Origin: Olsenella sp. An270
GTDB taxonomy: Bacteria; Actinomycetota; Coriobacteriia; Coriobacteriales; Atopobiaceae
Direction of reading: 5' to 3'
Assembly: GCF_002159735.1 (NCBI RefSeq)
Contig: NZ_NFJF01000003.1
Span: 186,001 to 250,000, forward strand
Length of the DNA stretch: 64,000 nucleotides
Part shown: in pieces, positions 16,957 through 25,346 of the stretch
How the letters are laid out: every line of letters begins with the position of its first letter
Numbering within the stretch: position 1 is the first letter of the stretch
Position numbers and translations under genes: made by a program
The notes under the pieces: model-generated
Told to the model about the DNA's origin: nothing
Databases searched by the model: none
Seen by the model: the letters and a program-made list of their open reading frames with translations, nothing else

Positions 16957-19900
16957 TCAGCGACGCCGCCTGCGGCGCATGCTGAGAAGGACGGAGGCTA
17001 CGCCGAGAGTCGCGACGCCGGCTGTCGGCATCGCGGCCTCGCCGGTCTTGGCGAGCGGGGCGACCTCGCGGGCCTGCTCGACGTAGTCCTCGTCATGTCC
17101 CTCGAGGCCCTCGCCGCCCCCGTTGCGGTAGAGGTCGACGTGTGCCCGGTTGGTGAGCGTCGCGCCCTCCTCGTAGGCATCGGTGGTCGTCATGCGCATG
17201 ACGAGCGGGGCTCGCTCGAACCCGTCCTCGGTGAGGTCTCCCGCATGGGTGGCCGTCACGTCGTCGACGTCGTCATGCAGGTCCTTGAGGTCATCGCGGT
17301 CCCAGTCCCCGGAGCGCGTCGTGAAGCCCTCCTCCACGCGGCCGTACTCGAGGCGTATCGACACGACCTGCTCGCCCTCGTCCAGGCCGAGGTCGGAGAC
17401 CGAGAGCTCGTTCGCCTCGACGGCGCTCACGTCCCGCGCCCAGAGCCGCCAGCCCTCGTAGGAGAGGACGCGCCCGTCGTCCCCCAGCGCCTCCGCATTG
17501 TCCTCCGAGAGGAGCCAGGGATTGTCGTGCCCGTCCGAGAGCGTCGCGTTGGCGTCGCTTGCGTCGACGGGGTCGGTCTCCGTGAGGCTGGTCCGGTACC
17601 ACACGTTGAGCAGCCCGTCGTAGTCGCCGCTCGCGACGGGCGTGACGATGCCCTCGAGCTCGGCGAGCCCGTCGATCGCAGCTCCCAGCTCGTCGGTCAC
17701 GGTGAACTCGTCCACCCAGGTCGAGCTCGTGCTGCGGAAGTCGACCGAGTAGGCGTAGGACCCATCACCGTCCTCGACGACCTCCTGGCGCTTGTCGACC
17801 TCACCGCCGACCTCGATCGGGCGGTCATACATGACGACGGTCTGGACCTCGCCCGTCGGGGCGACGGAGAACTCCACAGCCGTCGCCTCGTCGTAGTCGT
17901 GCGGGGTCATCTCCTCGACGAGCGTGTAGGTGCCCACGGGCAGAGCATCGATGAGATGCGGCTCCTCGGTGGAGACCCAGCTCTCAACCACGTTGCCGTC
18001 GGCGTCGAGCACGGTGAGGTGCGCCCCGGGGACCTCCCTCTCGTTCGTGATGTCGCGCTTGGACAGCTCGACCTTGGTGAAGTCGTCCTCGACGGAGACC
18101 TCGAGGGTCGGCGAGCCGTCGATCAGCCCCGTCTCGTCGACGACGAAGGTGCGCAGGCTACCGTCGACGAGGTAGCCGTCGGGCGCCTCGACCTCGGCGA
18201 GGCAGTAGGTCCCGGGTCGCAGATGCCGCAGCGTGAGCGTGCCGTCGTCTCCGGTGGTGACGAGCGCGCGCTCCGGCTGCGTCGCGCCCCCGTCGTCCTT
18301 CTCGCCCGCGTCGTCCCGCCAGAGGGCGAAGGTGGCCCCGGCGAGCGACTCCCCCGTGCCGAGGACGGTCTTGTCGAGCGTCACGACCGTCGGCTCGTTG
18401 GTCGCCTCGACCGAGGCGGTGACCACCAGGGTGCGGTCGTCGGCATAGGAGAGGGTGAACTCGTGCGGCGTCGCGTCGAGCGCGTGACCCGGTGCGGGCA
18501 CGGACTCCACGAAGGCGTAGGTCGCGCTGCCCGTGCCGAGCGGGAGGCCGTCCACGGTGGCCGCGCCGTCCTCGCCCGTCGCCACGTGGCCCACGATCTG
18601 CCCCGCCGTCGCCTGGACGGTCCCGTCGGGCGAGATGACGTCCTGGCGCGCGATGACGTCGAACTCGGCGCCGGCGAGCGAGCCCGCGCATCCCTCGTCA
18701 TGCACGCCCGTCGCCGCCTCCGCCGCGCCGGTCGAGCACCTCTTTGCGATGGTCGCCGACCCCGTCGCCTGCTCGTCGGCGAAGACGACGACGCTGACCG
18801 GCGGCGTCTCGGGGGAGTTGTCCACGGTCACGACGACGTCCTCGCCGGAGGTGAGGTAGGGCGCTGCCGCGGAGACCTCACGGATGACGTAGGTGCCCGG
18901 CCTGAGTTGGCCGGGGAAGGTCACACATCCGCTCTCGTCGGTGGTGAACTCGCTGATCTGCTCGTGGTTGGGATACCACACGTCCTGGGACAACTCGTTG
19001 CCGCCCTCGTCCAGGAGCTTGAAGGTGAAGCCCGCGAGTGGCACCGTCTGGCCGCTCCCCGCATCCGTCTTGACCACCTGGATGCGCGTCGACACGAAGT
19101 CGTTGTCGACGATGTGGTGCAGCGTGACGCCGTTCGCCATCTGCTCGGGCGAGACGTGCCACTCCGGCGCCGGCTGGTAGCCCTCGGGCGTGGTGGAGGC
19201 GACCTCGCGCACCGTGTATCCCGCGCGGTCGTAGGGGAGCGCGCCATGGACGCCCTCGGGGCGCTCGCCGACGCCGTACCAGCCGCCCTCCGTGGTCGCG
19301 TAGCCCTTCTCGTCCGTGATGAGGGTGGCGACCACCTCGCCGGTGGTGCCCGACACAATCTGGAACTCGACGCCCGCCGCCGGGTCCTGCAGCCCCGAGC
19401 CCTCCGCACCGGTGTCACGGTACTTCACGAGGTCCAGGTCGAACGCGATGACGTCCTCGACGAAGTCCCCCGCGGGCTCGTGCGTGACGACGCCGGTCTC
19501 GGAAAGGCTCTCCGCGCCGATCTCGTACACGTGGACGGTCGGGTCGAGGAGGTAGCCCTCCGGCGCCCTGGTCTCCGTCACGCTCACCCTGCCGAGAGGC
19601 AGACCGGAGATGGTCAGGGACCCGCTCTCGTCGGTCGTCCCGGTGTGGGCGGCGCCGCTGGCGTCCACCACGCGGTACTCGGCGCCGGCGAGCGACGCCC
19701 CCGCCTGCGCTGCCCCTCCCGTCGCCGAGTCGCGCTTCACGATCCTGAGCTCGAGCGTCCCGGGAGCGTCCGTGAGCTCTACGACGCCGTCCGACGACCC
19801 CGTGGAGAACTCGACGCGATCGTCGCTCAGGACGAAGCCCCGGGGCGCTGCGGTCTCCACGGCGTAGTAGCTTGTGTTTGGCTTGAGCGAGCAGCTTGCG

Positions 19901-20859
19901 CGGCCCTCGTCGTCGGTGGTGATGGTCGCCACCTTCGCGCCGCTGCCCGCCTCGTAGATTTCGTAGGTCGCCCCGGCATAGCCATACTCGGCATTCCCGC
20001 TCGTGAGCGCTGCGTCCGAGGAGACCTTGTCAAAGCGGACCTCCACGAGGGGGTTGTACTCGAAGGTCACCACCGTCTGGGAGCGGGCGCCCTCCACCCA
20101 CGCGGAGTTGTTGCCGGTGTCCATCTGATAGACCTCGAACCCGTCGGGCGCGCCCAGGCCGTCGATTGCGAGGCCCACGGCGCTCGGGTTCTCCACGCCG
20201 CCGTTGCTGCCGTAGGTGTAGCCGAGGATGTTCCAGCAGTACCACGCCCTGAAGGCGTCTGAAGTGTCCGTGAGCGCGACCCCTCCGTCGCTCGTCACGC
20301 GATCGGCGACCAGTATGTGCGTGTAGACGTAGAACTCGTCGTCGGTGATGGACGAGCCGTCCCAGTCCTGGCCTGCGGGGAAGCTTCTTCCCTGCGCGTC
20401 GGTTCCGCCGATGTGGGAGCGCCAGTAGTCGGGGTCGAACCCGGGGCCGCCAAAGCCGTAGTACATGACCCGCTCGACGCTCTCGACCGGCCATCTCCAC
20501 CCCGCGTTCTCCACCGTCTGGACCGGCTCCCGCGTGTAGTAGCCCGATTTCGGCGGGTTGTTCTTCGGGTCGGCGCAGTAGGCCACCTCGCCGTTCGCGC
20601 TCATGCGCGCGGTCCCCATGGTCCCGAGCCCGCCGTACCAGATGCGCTCGCCCACGGTGAGATAGATCGAGTCGCCGGTCTCCGTCTGTGCGGCCACCGC
20701 CCGCGTGCCGGTGCCGCCGAGGATGCCCTGGAGGACGAGGGCGAGGGTCAGCAGCAGGGCGACGATCCGCCCCAGGGGCCGCCTCCTGCCCGGTTGCCTC
20801 GTTCTTGTCGGCCCCCTCCTGACGTCTCTTCTGGGGAACACGTGCCTTGCGTGAGCCAT
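16957..20859 (-). CDS. LPXTG-type cell-wall-anchored adhesin with multiple Cna-B/SpaA domains
   Basis: The 1300-residue surface protein starts with a basic N-terminus and a hydrophobic signal (RIVALLLTLALVLQGILGG, cleaved near AVAA). An N-terminal domain of about 250 residues contains VAYCADP and WYCWNILGY and may be a thioester-type adhesive head. Seven or so Cna-B/SpaA units follow, each with a VxKxD-like lysine strand, an LAGAxYxx strand and an ETxAPxGY E-box, suggesting intramolecular isopeptide bonds. The C-terminus has sortase signal LAKTG, a hydrophobic helix and an Arg-rich tail. ATG 20859 has GAGGAG upstream; longer in-frame starts are discarded. No sortase or pilin partners are adjacent. 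Confidence 0.88.
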   Translation of the reverse strand: MAHARHVFPRRDVRRGPTRTRQPGRRRPLGRIVALLLTLALVLQGILGGTGTRAVAAQTETGDSIYLTVGERIWYGGLGTMGTARMSANGEVAYCADPKNNPPKSGYYTREPVQTVENAGWRWPVESVERVMYYGFGGPGFDPDYWRSHIGGTDAQGRSFPAGQDWDGSSITDDEFYVYTHILVADRVTSDGGVALTDTSDAFRAWYCWNILGYTYGSNGGVENPSAVGLAIDGLGAPDGFEVYQMDTGNNSAWVEGARSQTVVTFEYNPLVEVRFDKVSSDAALTSGNAEYGYAGATYEIYEAGSGAKVATITTDDEGRASCSLKPNTSYYAVETAAPRGFVLSDDRVEFSTGSSDGVVELTDAPGTLELRIVKRDSATGGAAQAGASLAGAEYRVVDASGAAHTGTTDESGSLTISGLPLGRVSVTETRAPEGYLLDPTVHVYEIGAESLSETGVVTHEPAGDFVEDVIAFDLDLVKYRDTGAEGSGLQDPAAGVEFQIVSGTTGEVVATLITDEKGYATTEGGWYGVGERPEGVHGALPYDRAGYTVREVASTTPEGYQPAPEWHVSPEQMANGVTLHHIVDNDFVSTRIQVVKTDAGSGQTVPLAGFTFKLLDEGGNELSQDVWYPNHEQISEFTTDESGCVTFPGQLRPGTYVIREVSAAAPYLTSGEDVVVTVDNSPETPPVSVVVFADEQATGSATIAKRCSTGAAEAATGVHDEGCAGSLAGAEFDVIARQDVISPDGTVQATAGQIVGHVATGEDGAATVDGLPLGTGSATYAFVESVPAPGHALDATPHEFTLSYADDRTLVVTASVEATNEPTVVTLDKTVLGTGESLAGATFALWRDDAGEKDDGGATQPERALVTTGDDGTLTLRHLRPGTYCLAEVEAPDGYLVDGSLRTFVVDETGLIDGSPTLEVSVEDDFTKVELSKRDITNEREVPGAHLTVLDADGNVVESWVSTEEPHLIDALPVGTYTLVEEMTPHDYDEATAVEFSVAPTGEVQTVVMYDRPIEVGGEVDKRQEVVEDGDGSYAYSVDFRSTSSTWVDEFTVTDELGAAIDGLAELEGIVTPVASGDYDGLLNVWYRTSLTETDPVDASDANATLSDGHDNPWLLSEDNAEALGDDGRVLSYEGWRLWARDVSAVEANELSVSDLGLDEGEQVVSIRLEYGRVEEGFTTRSGDWDRDDLKDLHDDVDDVTATHAGDLTEDGFERAPLVMRMTTTDAYEEGATLTNRAHVDLYRNGGGEGLEGHDEDYVEQAREVAPLAKTGEAAMPTAGVATLGVASVLLSMRRRRRR

Positions 20860-21161
20860 GGCGCCTCCTCGTCCGGTTTGTTGGGTGGGCGGAGAGCCTA
20901 GCACGGGGACCCTTCCACCAATCTTCCGGTGGCTGTCACCTGTCTGCGCCCGCAGGTGGGGAGCTCGGGTCTGGTTGATGGTTCGATAATTTGTCGGCAG
21001 GCGGTCGCGGGTGCCACGCGAGCGCAGAGGGTGGGCCGAGAAGGGCACTCCTACCGAGGCGCGACGTGACCGACGTAGCTTGCCGTTCGCCCGCGCTGGG
21101 AAGCCCCTGCGTATGCTGCCGTAAAATGGAGCTAATGGGTGTGCGCGAGTCAGGAGGCTCC
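20860..21161. other. Divergent intergenic region between adhesin and TIR gene
   Basis: About 300 bp with no credible gene. GATAAT at 20985-20990 and TAAAATGG at 21122-21129 are candidate plus-strand -10 boxes; the second lies 35 nt before the TIR gene start. The adhesin's ribosome site GAGGAG lies at its left edge. No dyad was found by eye. Confidence 0.5.
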
Positions 21162-21470
21162 ATGGGGAACGATTGGGCATCGCGGAGTACGGTAGCCCTC
21201 TTCTTCAGTTACTCCCACAACGATGGGCTGGTGAAGCAGATAGTCGAGCGTGCAGTCTCTGCCTGCAACAATCGGGATGGTGCGCCCAAGCTGCAAATGT
21301 TTATCGACGAGCGCAGCATCCTGCCGGGTGAGGTCTGGCGGGGGGAAATTGAAGACGGCTTGCGGCGTACCGAGATATTTCTTCCCTGCATCACTCCAAA
21401 CGAGACGGCGCGGGGCTACGCGAGGGAGATCGAGATGGCGGGCGGCACGGCGTGCATCAGCCCGGCGTAG
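21162..21470 (+). CDS. Short TIR-domain protein, probably truncated
   Basis: The 102-residue product consists of most of a TIR domain: TVALFFSYSHNDGLVK, then FIDERSILPGEVWRGEIEDGL, FLPCITPNET and YAREIEMA. The segment after the glutamate that normally completes the domain (betaE and the last helix) is missing: the frame ends ISPA-TAG. Full TIR domains are about 130-150 residues and normally carry a fused partner. ATG 21162 has AGGAGG at ideal spacing, so the gene is translated; whether it is a decayed effector or a minimal TIR protein is open. A DUF1349 gene follows after 102 nt. Confidence 0.65.
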   Translation: MGNDWASRSTVALFFSYSHNDGLVKQIVERAVSACNNRDGAPKLQMFIDERSILPGEVWRGEIEDGLRRTEIFLPCITPNETARGYAREIEMAGGTACISPA

Positions 21471-21572
21471 TGAGTGGCGGAGTGATGCGCCATCTTTCTC
21501 GATGAATGTGCGTGGCTGACCGCTCCTGATTGCATGGCAGATTGTGTCGAAGGTTTCTGTTTGGAGGGGGGC

Positions 21573-22190
21573 ATGATGGCACGGATGAACCTGGGCGATC
21601 TCGTCTGGACGCGCGAACCGGCGGCGTGGAAAGTAAGCGAAGACGCGGTCGAGGTCACCACTCGGCCGCGCACCGACCTCTGGCAGCGGACCTACTACCA
21701 CTTCCGCAACGACAACGCCCCTGTCTTGCAGGCGCGCACCGAGGAGAGATACTTCAGCTTCACGGTGCGCACGAACTTCTCGCAGAGTCATCACCGCTTT
21801 GATCAGTGTGGCATCGTGGTGTATCTGGATTCAGAGAGTTGGATTAAGGCGTCCGTCGAGTACGAGAACGAGCGCTTTCAGCACCTGGGGAGCGTCGTCA
21901 CCAACGGCGGCTGGTCAGACTGGGCTACGACCGAGATTCCCGCGGACGAACGGCAGATGTGGTACCGGCTCTCCCGGCGCGGGGATGACTTCCGCGTGGA
22001 GTGCTCGCGTGACGGCAGGGTCTTCTCGCAGATGCGCGTCTGCCACCTTGCGGCCGCGACGGGAGCCGTGAACTTTGGTGTGTACGCGTGCTCGCCGGAG
22101 GATTCCTCGTTCACGGCACGCTTCGACCAGTTCGACTTTGGTCCGTGTGCCTGGACCGCCCATGACGGCCAGCAGCCGGACGAGGGGTAG
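21573..22190 (+). CDS. DUF1349 domain protein (concanavalin-like fold)
   Basis: The 205-residue protein has no signal peptide and is rich in beta strands. The pattern WxREPxxWKV near 10-20, ARTEERYFSFTVRTNF, QCGIVVYLDSESWIKASVEYEN, and a C-terminal VNFGVYACSPEDSSFTARFDQF matches DUF1349 proteins, a jelly-roll/lectin-like family sometimes linked to sugar metabolism. ATG 21573 (or 21576) follows GGAGGGGGG. It lies between a TIR fragment and a phosphoesterase gene, 6 nt before the latter, and may form an operon with it. Confidence 0.75.
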   Translation: MMARMNLGDLVWTREPAAWKVSEDAVEVTTRPRTDLWQRTYYHFRNDNAPVLQARTEERYFSFTVRTNFSQSHHRFDQCGIVVYLDSESWIKASVEYENERFQHLGSVVTNGGWSDWATTEIPADERQMWYRLSRRGDDFRVECSRDGRVFSQMRVCHLAAATGAVNFGVYACSPEDSSFTARFDQFDFGPCAWTAHDGQQPDEG

Positions 22191-22196
22191 CAGATC

Positions 22197-22904
22197 GTGT
22201 CGGTCTGGGTCACGGGAGACGTTCACGGGAGCATCGACGTGGGCAAGCTCTCCGGGCGCAACTGGCCCGAGGGTAGGGACCTCACACGAGATGACCTGGT
22301 TGTCGTTTGCGGTGACTTTGGCATGCCCTGGGACGGATCAAACGAGGAGCGCTACTGGCTCGACTGGCTGGCCGCGCGCCCCTGGACCACGCTCTTCGTG
22401 GACGGCAACCATGAGTGCTTCCCGTACCTCGCCGACCTGCCCGTGACCGAGCGCTGGGGTGGTCGCGTGCAGGAGTACCCCGAGTGGCCGGGCATCGTCC
22501 ACCTCATGCGCGGCGAGGTCTACGAGCTGGGCGGCCTGCGGACCCTGGCGATGGGTGGCGCCTCGAGCCACGACAGGGAGTGGCGGGTCGAGGGGTGGAG
22601 CTGGTTTCCCGAGGAGCTGCCCAGCCGGGAGGAACTCGAGCATGCCGAGAGGAACCTGGACGCCGTGGGCTGGAGCGTCGACCTCGTGGTCTCGCATTGC
22701 TGCTCGAGCCGTCTGCTGCCCGCCGCCCTCGCGGCGGCACGTGTGGCCGGTGGCCGTGACGGCCGCGACCGCCTCAACGAGTGGTTCGACGCACTCGAGG
22801 ACAGGCTCGACTTCCGCGGGTGGTACTTCGGCCACTATCACGCCGACGCGCAGCTCGACGAGCGCCACCGGCTGCTGTATCGCGACATCGTGCAGGTGAC
22901 ATGA
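22197..22904 (+). CDS. Calcineurin-like metallophosphoesterase
   Basis: The 235-residue protein carries the full metallophosphoesterase metal-binding set: GDVHG (7-11), CGDFG (about 38-42), GNHE (about 71-74), a later H in VVSHCCSS, and GHYHAD near 216. It is cytoplasmic and would hydrolyse a phosphomonoester or diester; the substrate is unknown. The start is GTG 22197, 6 nt after the DUF1349 stop, with GAGGGG upstream. A G+C hairpin at 22913-22929 ends the unit. Confidence 0.85.
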   Translation: MSVWVTGDVHGSIDVGKLSGRNWPEGRDLTRDDLVVVCGDFGMPWDGSNEERYWLDWLAARPWTTLFVDGNHECFPYLADLPVTERWGGRVQEYPEWPGIVHLMRGEVYELGGLRTLAMGGASSHDREWRVEGWSWFPEELPSREELEHAERNLDAVGWSVDLVVSHCCSSRLLPAALAAARVAGGRDGRDRLNEWFDALEDRLDFRGWYFGHYHADAQLDERHRLLYRDIVQVT

Positions 22905-22912
22905 CGGGTGGA

Positions 22913-22929
22913 CAGGGGGCACCCCCCTG
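22913..22929. terminator. Short hairpin between convergent phosphoesterase and retron genes
   Basis: CAGGGGG (22913-22919) and CCCCCTG (22923-22929) form a 7-bp stem with a tight loop, 8 nt after the phosphoesterase stop. There is no T-tract, so terminator activity is uncertain. Confidence 0.45.
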
Positions 22930-22957
22930 CGTTATAGCGAGGGTTGCGAGCCCCGGG

Positions 22958-23926
22958 TCACATTTTCCTTCTCAGCGCCTGGAGTGCGGGAATAACCCCG
23001 CCATAGTCGTTTGCCAGGCCGTAGGTCGCATATTTCGCCACAAGGGTGTTGAAGTACTCCGGCTCGACCTGCTTACAGAAGAAAAGCATTCCCAGGACCC
23101 GCGAGGGTGAGCCTTCCTGCTTCTTGAGCAGCGCATATAGCTGCCTGCAGAGCTCCTTCTTGCGGTCCCGCCCAATCGAGAGGGAGCCGTCGGAGGTCAG
23201 AAAGACTCCGGTGACGCGACGCGCGTTCCCCGTTCCGCGACAATGGGTCTTCGACCTGTTGAGGGAAAACCCGTGATCGGAAAGTATCTTCTCGACGATC
23301 TGCGTGATGAGGCCGGTGTTGATTCTGGAGTCGGAGGATATCGAGATGTCGTCCGAATAGCGGGAGTAGGCATAGCCGTCGGGCAGTGCGGCGATGATCT
23401 CTCCGTCGACGGGGAGCATGATTCGGTTGGCAATGAACGGCGAGCACGGACTGCCGACGGCGAGCGCGCCCTTGTAGCATGAGAGGCTGGCGAGAAGATC
23501 GACGTCGTCTGCGCCGAGTTGGTGTCGCTGCCCGGTCTCCCCGTCGCGTGCGGACATTCCGGAAAAGACCTTCACCACCACCATCTCGCGTGTGCACGAG
23601 GGAAAGAAGTGATGGATGTCCAGCGTGAGCAGGTGCCGGTGGGATGCGTGGATCAGCGCGTTTTGGACGATGCTTCGACCTGTCTCATAGGCGGCGACAT
23701 AAGGCGGGAGTTCGCTGGTGTTCTCGCGCACGAAGTCGGCGATCCACTCCTGGACGAGCTGGAGACTGGGATCGGGGACAGAGATGACCCGGGCCTTGCC
23801 CTGGCCACTCCGGTCCTTCGCGATGATACGAGATCTATAGAGGCTGTCGACGCGTTCGGGGAGGCCGAGGACGTAGTCGGTCGAGACGCCGACCCCGCGG
23901 GCGATGGCCGTGCTGACGGGAATCAC
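22958..23926 (-). CDS. Retron reverse transcriptase (St85-like)
   Basis: The 322-residue RNA-directed DNA polymerase has the catalytic blocks in order: KDRSGQGKARVISVPD (37-52), LTLDIHHFF (100-108, first Asp at 103), GSPCSPFIANRIM (158-170), YSDD (190-193, catalytic Asp pair 192-193), NRSKT (223-227) and RRVTGVFL with the VTG motif (238-240) characteristic of retron enzymes. It would make the branched msDNA from the ncRNA upstream of the effector. GTG 23926 overlaps the effector stop by 4 nt (GTGA), implying coupled translation. Assignment to the St85 family rests mainly on the partner protein. Confidence 0.88.
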   Translation of the reverse strand: MIPVSTAIARGVGVSTDYVLGLPERVDSLYRSRIIAKDRSGQGKARVISVPDPSLQLVQEWIADFVRENTSELPPYVAAYETGRSIVQNALIHASHRHLLTLDIHHFFPSCTREMVVVKVFSGMSARDGETGQRHQLGADDVDLLASLSCYKGALAVGSPCSPFIANRIMLPVDGEIIAALPDGYAYSRYSDDISISSDSRINTGLITQIVEKILSDHGFSLNRSKTHCRGTGNARRVTGVFLTSDGSLSIGRDRKKELCRQLYALLKKQEGSPSRVLGMLFFCKQVEPEYFNTLVAKYATYGLANDYGGVIPALQALRRKM

Positions 23927-24954
23927 TCGAAGTACCCCTCCCTTCTTGCCGCATGTCGGCGCTGCAGGAGGAACCTGGCGCGCATGTTCTGGAACGCCTC
24001 GCCCTCCGCCTCTTTGCCGAACATAAAATACGACTCGAGATGAACATTCGAGCTCAAGCAGGGGCGAGTGCGACCCCTCATGCGCTGCTCCACGACGTCA
24101 ACGAGCTTGGTTGCTCGCATGATGCCCAGCACTTGGTCAAGCGTGAACGTGGTGTCGCCCCCGAGCCTCATGTCCTTCGAGAGGATCATCGACTTTGCCC
24201 GGAGAGAGCCCCTCTTGTAGCGGAGCTCCTTCGTCATGAAGTAGAGCTCCTCGAGCTCATCGATCGTCAGCGGGCCAAACAGCTGCAGAAGGTCGAGGAG
24301 CTCGTGGACAAGGGGGCCAACGAAGAACACGGGAGACGTAGCCCCCGCAGTAGTTGGCTGCTCCCCGCCGACGGGGTTGAACCTCTTTCGGTCCTTGATC
24401 AGCTTGCTGCCGAGGGACCGGTGCACGTTCTCGCGAAGCATTGAGACGAACGACGTCAGCTCGGGACTGGAGAACGGGTTGTCAAGGTCAACATAGAAGA
24501 CCTTGTTCAAGGGTCGTCTGCTCTGCATCATCTCGCGGACGGGGCCGTCATTGATGAAGGAGTGCTTGTCGCGCGTTCCCCTGTCAAGGACGATCGAGGT
24601 GATGGCGGCGGCGTGGGGCAGAGCGGAGAAGATTCCGAGCTCGCAGAACGAGCCGTCGCTTTCGCCAAAGACGACGATCCAGTCGGAGATGTCGGCAAGG
24701 ATCGCCTCCTGCTGCACGAGGCTCATGCCAGTGAGTGATTCTTCGCAGGAGACGTCCTCGGCGGTCAGGCAGAAGACGTTCTGCAGGTCGCTGTTCCTGT
24801 TCCTTTTTAGATAGCTCCTGAAACGCCTTCGTGACGCATGTGAGCTCTCGTTCCCGCCGCACGGGAAGACGAACAGTGGTCGGTCGCCATGCACCTGGTT
24901 CTTGCGACGGGCCTTGCGTATGAGGTCAATGTCCAAGCAGCTGAGCGAATCCAT
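23923..24954 (-). CDS. Retron effector with nucleoside 2-deoxyribosyltransferase-like domain (St85-type)
   Basis: The 343-residue protein starts, after a short basic N-terminus, with PLFVFPCGG (26-34), then NVFCLTAEDV and DWIVVFGESDGSFCELG (91-107), the fold and ESxGxxxELG signature of the deoxyribosyltransferase-like retron effectors. A C-terminal region (about 225-300, GPLTIDELEELYFMT) looks like a winged-helix DNA-binding segment. In studied retrons such effectors are kept inactive by RT-msDNA and released on phage infection. I start at ATG 24954; the frame is open to 25095, but that part is the retron ncRNA. It overlaps the RT gene by 4 nt. Confidence 0.82.
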   Translation of the reverse strand: MDSLSCLDIDLIRKARRKNQVHGDRPLFVFPCGGNESSHASRRRFRSYLKRNRNSDLQNVFCLTAEDVSCEESLTGMSLVQQEAILADISDWIVVFGESDGSFCELGIFSALPHAAAITSIVLDRGTRDKHSFINDGPVREMMQSRRPLNKVFYVDLDNPFSSPELTSFVSMLRENVHRSLGSKLIKDRKRFNPVGGEQPTTAGATSPVFFVGPLVHELLDLLQLFGPLTIDELEELYFMTKELRYKRGSLRAKSMILSKDMRLGGDTTFTLDQVLGIMRATKLVDVVEQRMRGRTRPCLSSNVHLESYFMFGKEAEGEAFQNMRARFLLQRRHAARREGYFE

Positions 24955-24968
24955 GATGCGTCCAATCC

Positions 24969-25180
24969 AAGAGGGGGCGAGAGAACGCACATTCGCTCGA
25001 TTCGGTTCGGGAGCGGTGCACTTATGTGCACCGCGACCGGACCGAGTTTGGCGAATCACCTTCCCCGGCCTTAAGTCCGGGGAAGCGCGGGTCACGTCTC
25101 AGCCCGACCATTGACGGCGGACTAGTCCGAGCGGAAAAAGCGTCGGACCAACGACAGGTCTACGTCCCTCGCCCCCTTTT
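24969..25180 (-). ncRNA. Candidate retron msr-msd RNA
   Basis: Just upstream of the effector, terminal repeats a1 (minus strand, top coordinates 25165-25180) and a2 (24969-24984) pair over a perfect 9-bp core GGGGGCGAG plus flanks, enclosing about 210 nt. Inside are an msd-like long hairpin (9-bp stem 25013-25021/25026-25034 with loop TTAT, extended by a 9-bp lower stem to 25002-25045), a second 9-bp hairpin CTTCCCCGG/CCGGGGAAG (25060-25085), and smaller msr-like stems. The G at 25160 directly after a1, in GTAGACC, is a candidate branch guanosine. Confidence 0.65.
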
Positions 25181-25346
25181 GTTTGAGTTTAGCAAAGTGC
25201 AGGTGACACATCGCGTTCCCTCCGCGAATGGGCGTTCCTGCTGAAAGACGTGGTGGGGGCGAGTATGATTGTCCTGTACTGCTCGATGGCACCTTGCGCC
25301 GCGTGCGCGAGAGGCCGGTCAGGAGTTTGGCGGAAGGGGAACAAGC

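Noticed and set aside
17095-20262. 1055-residue plus-strand open frame opposite the adhesin
   Set aside because: Composition (Arg, Val, Gly, Leu) and lack of domains mark it as the complement of the Cna-B gene, whose sense frame shows signal peptide, repeated E-boxes and sorting signal.
24955-25095. 47-residue N-terminal extension of the retron effector
   Set aside because: It coincides with the msr-msd hairpins and a2 repeat, has no ribosome site, and is not of protein-like composition; ATG 24954 fits the family start.
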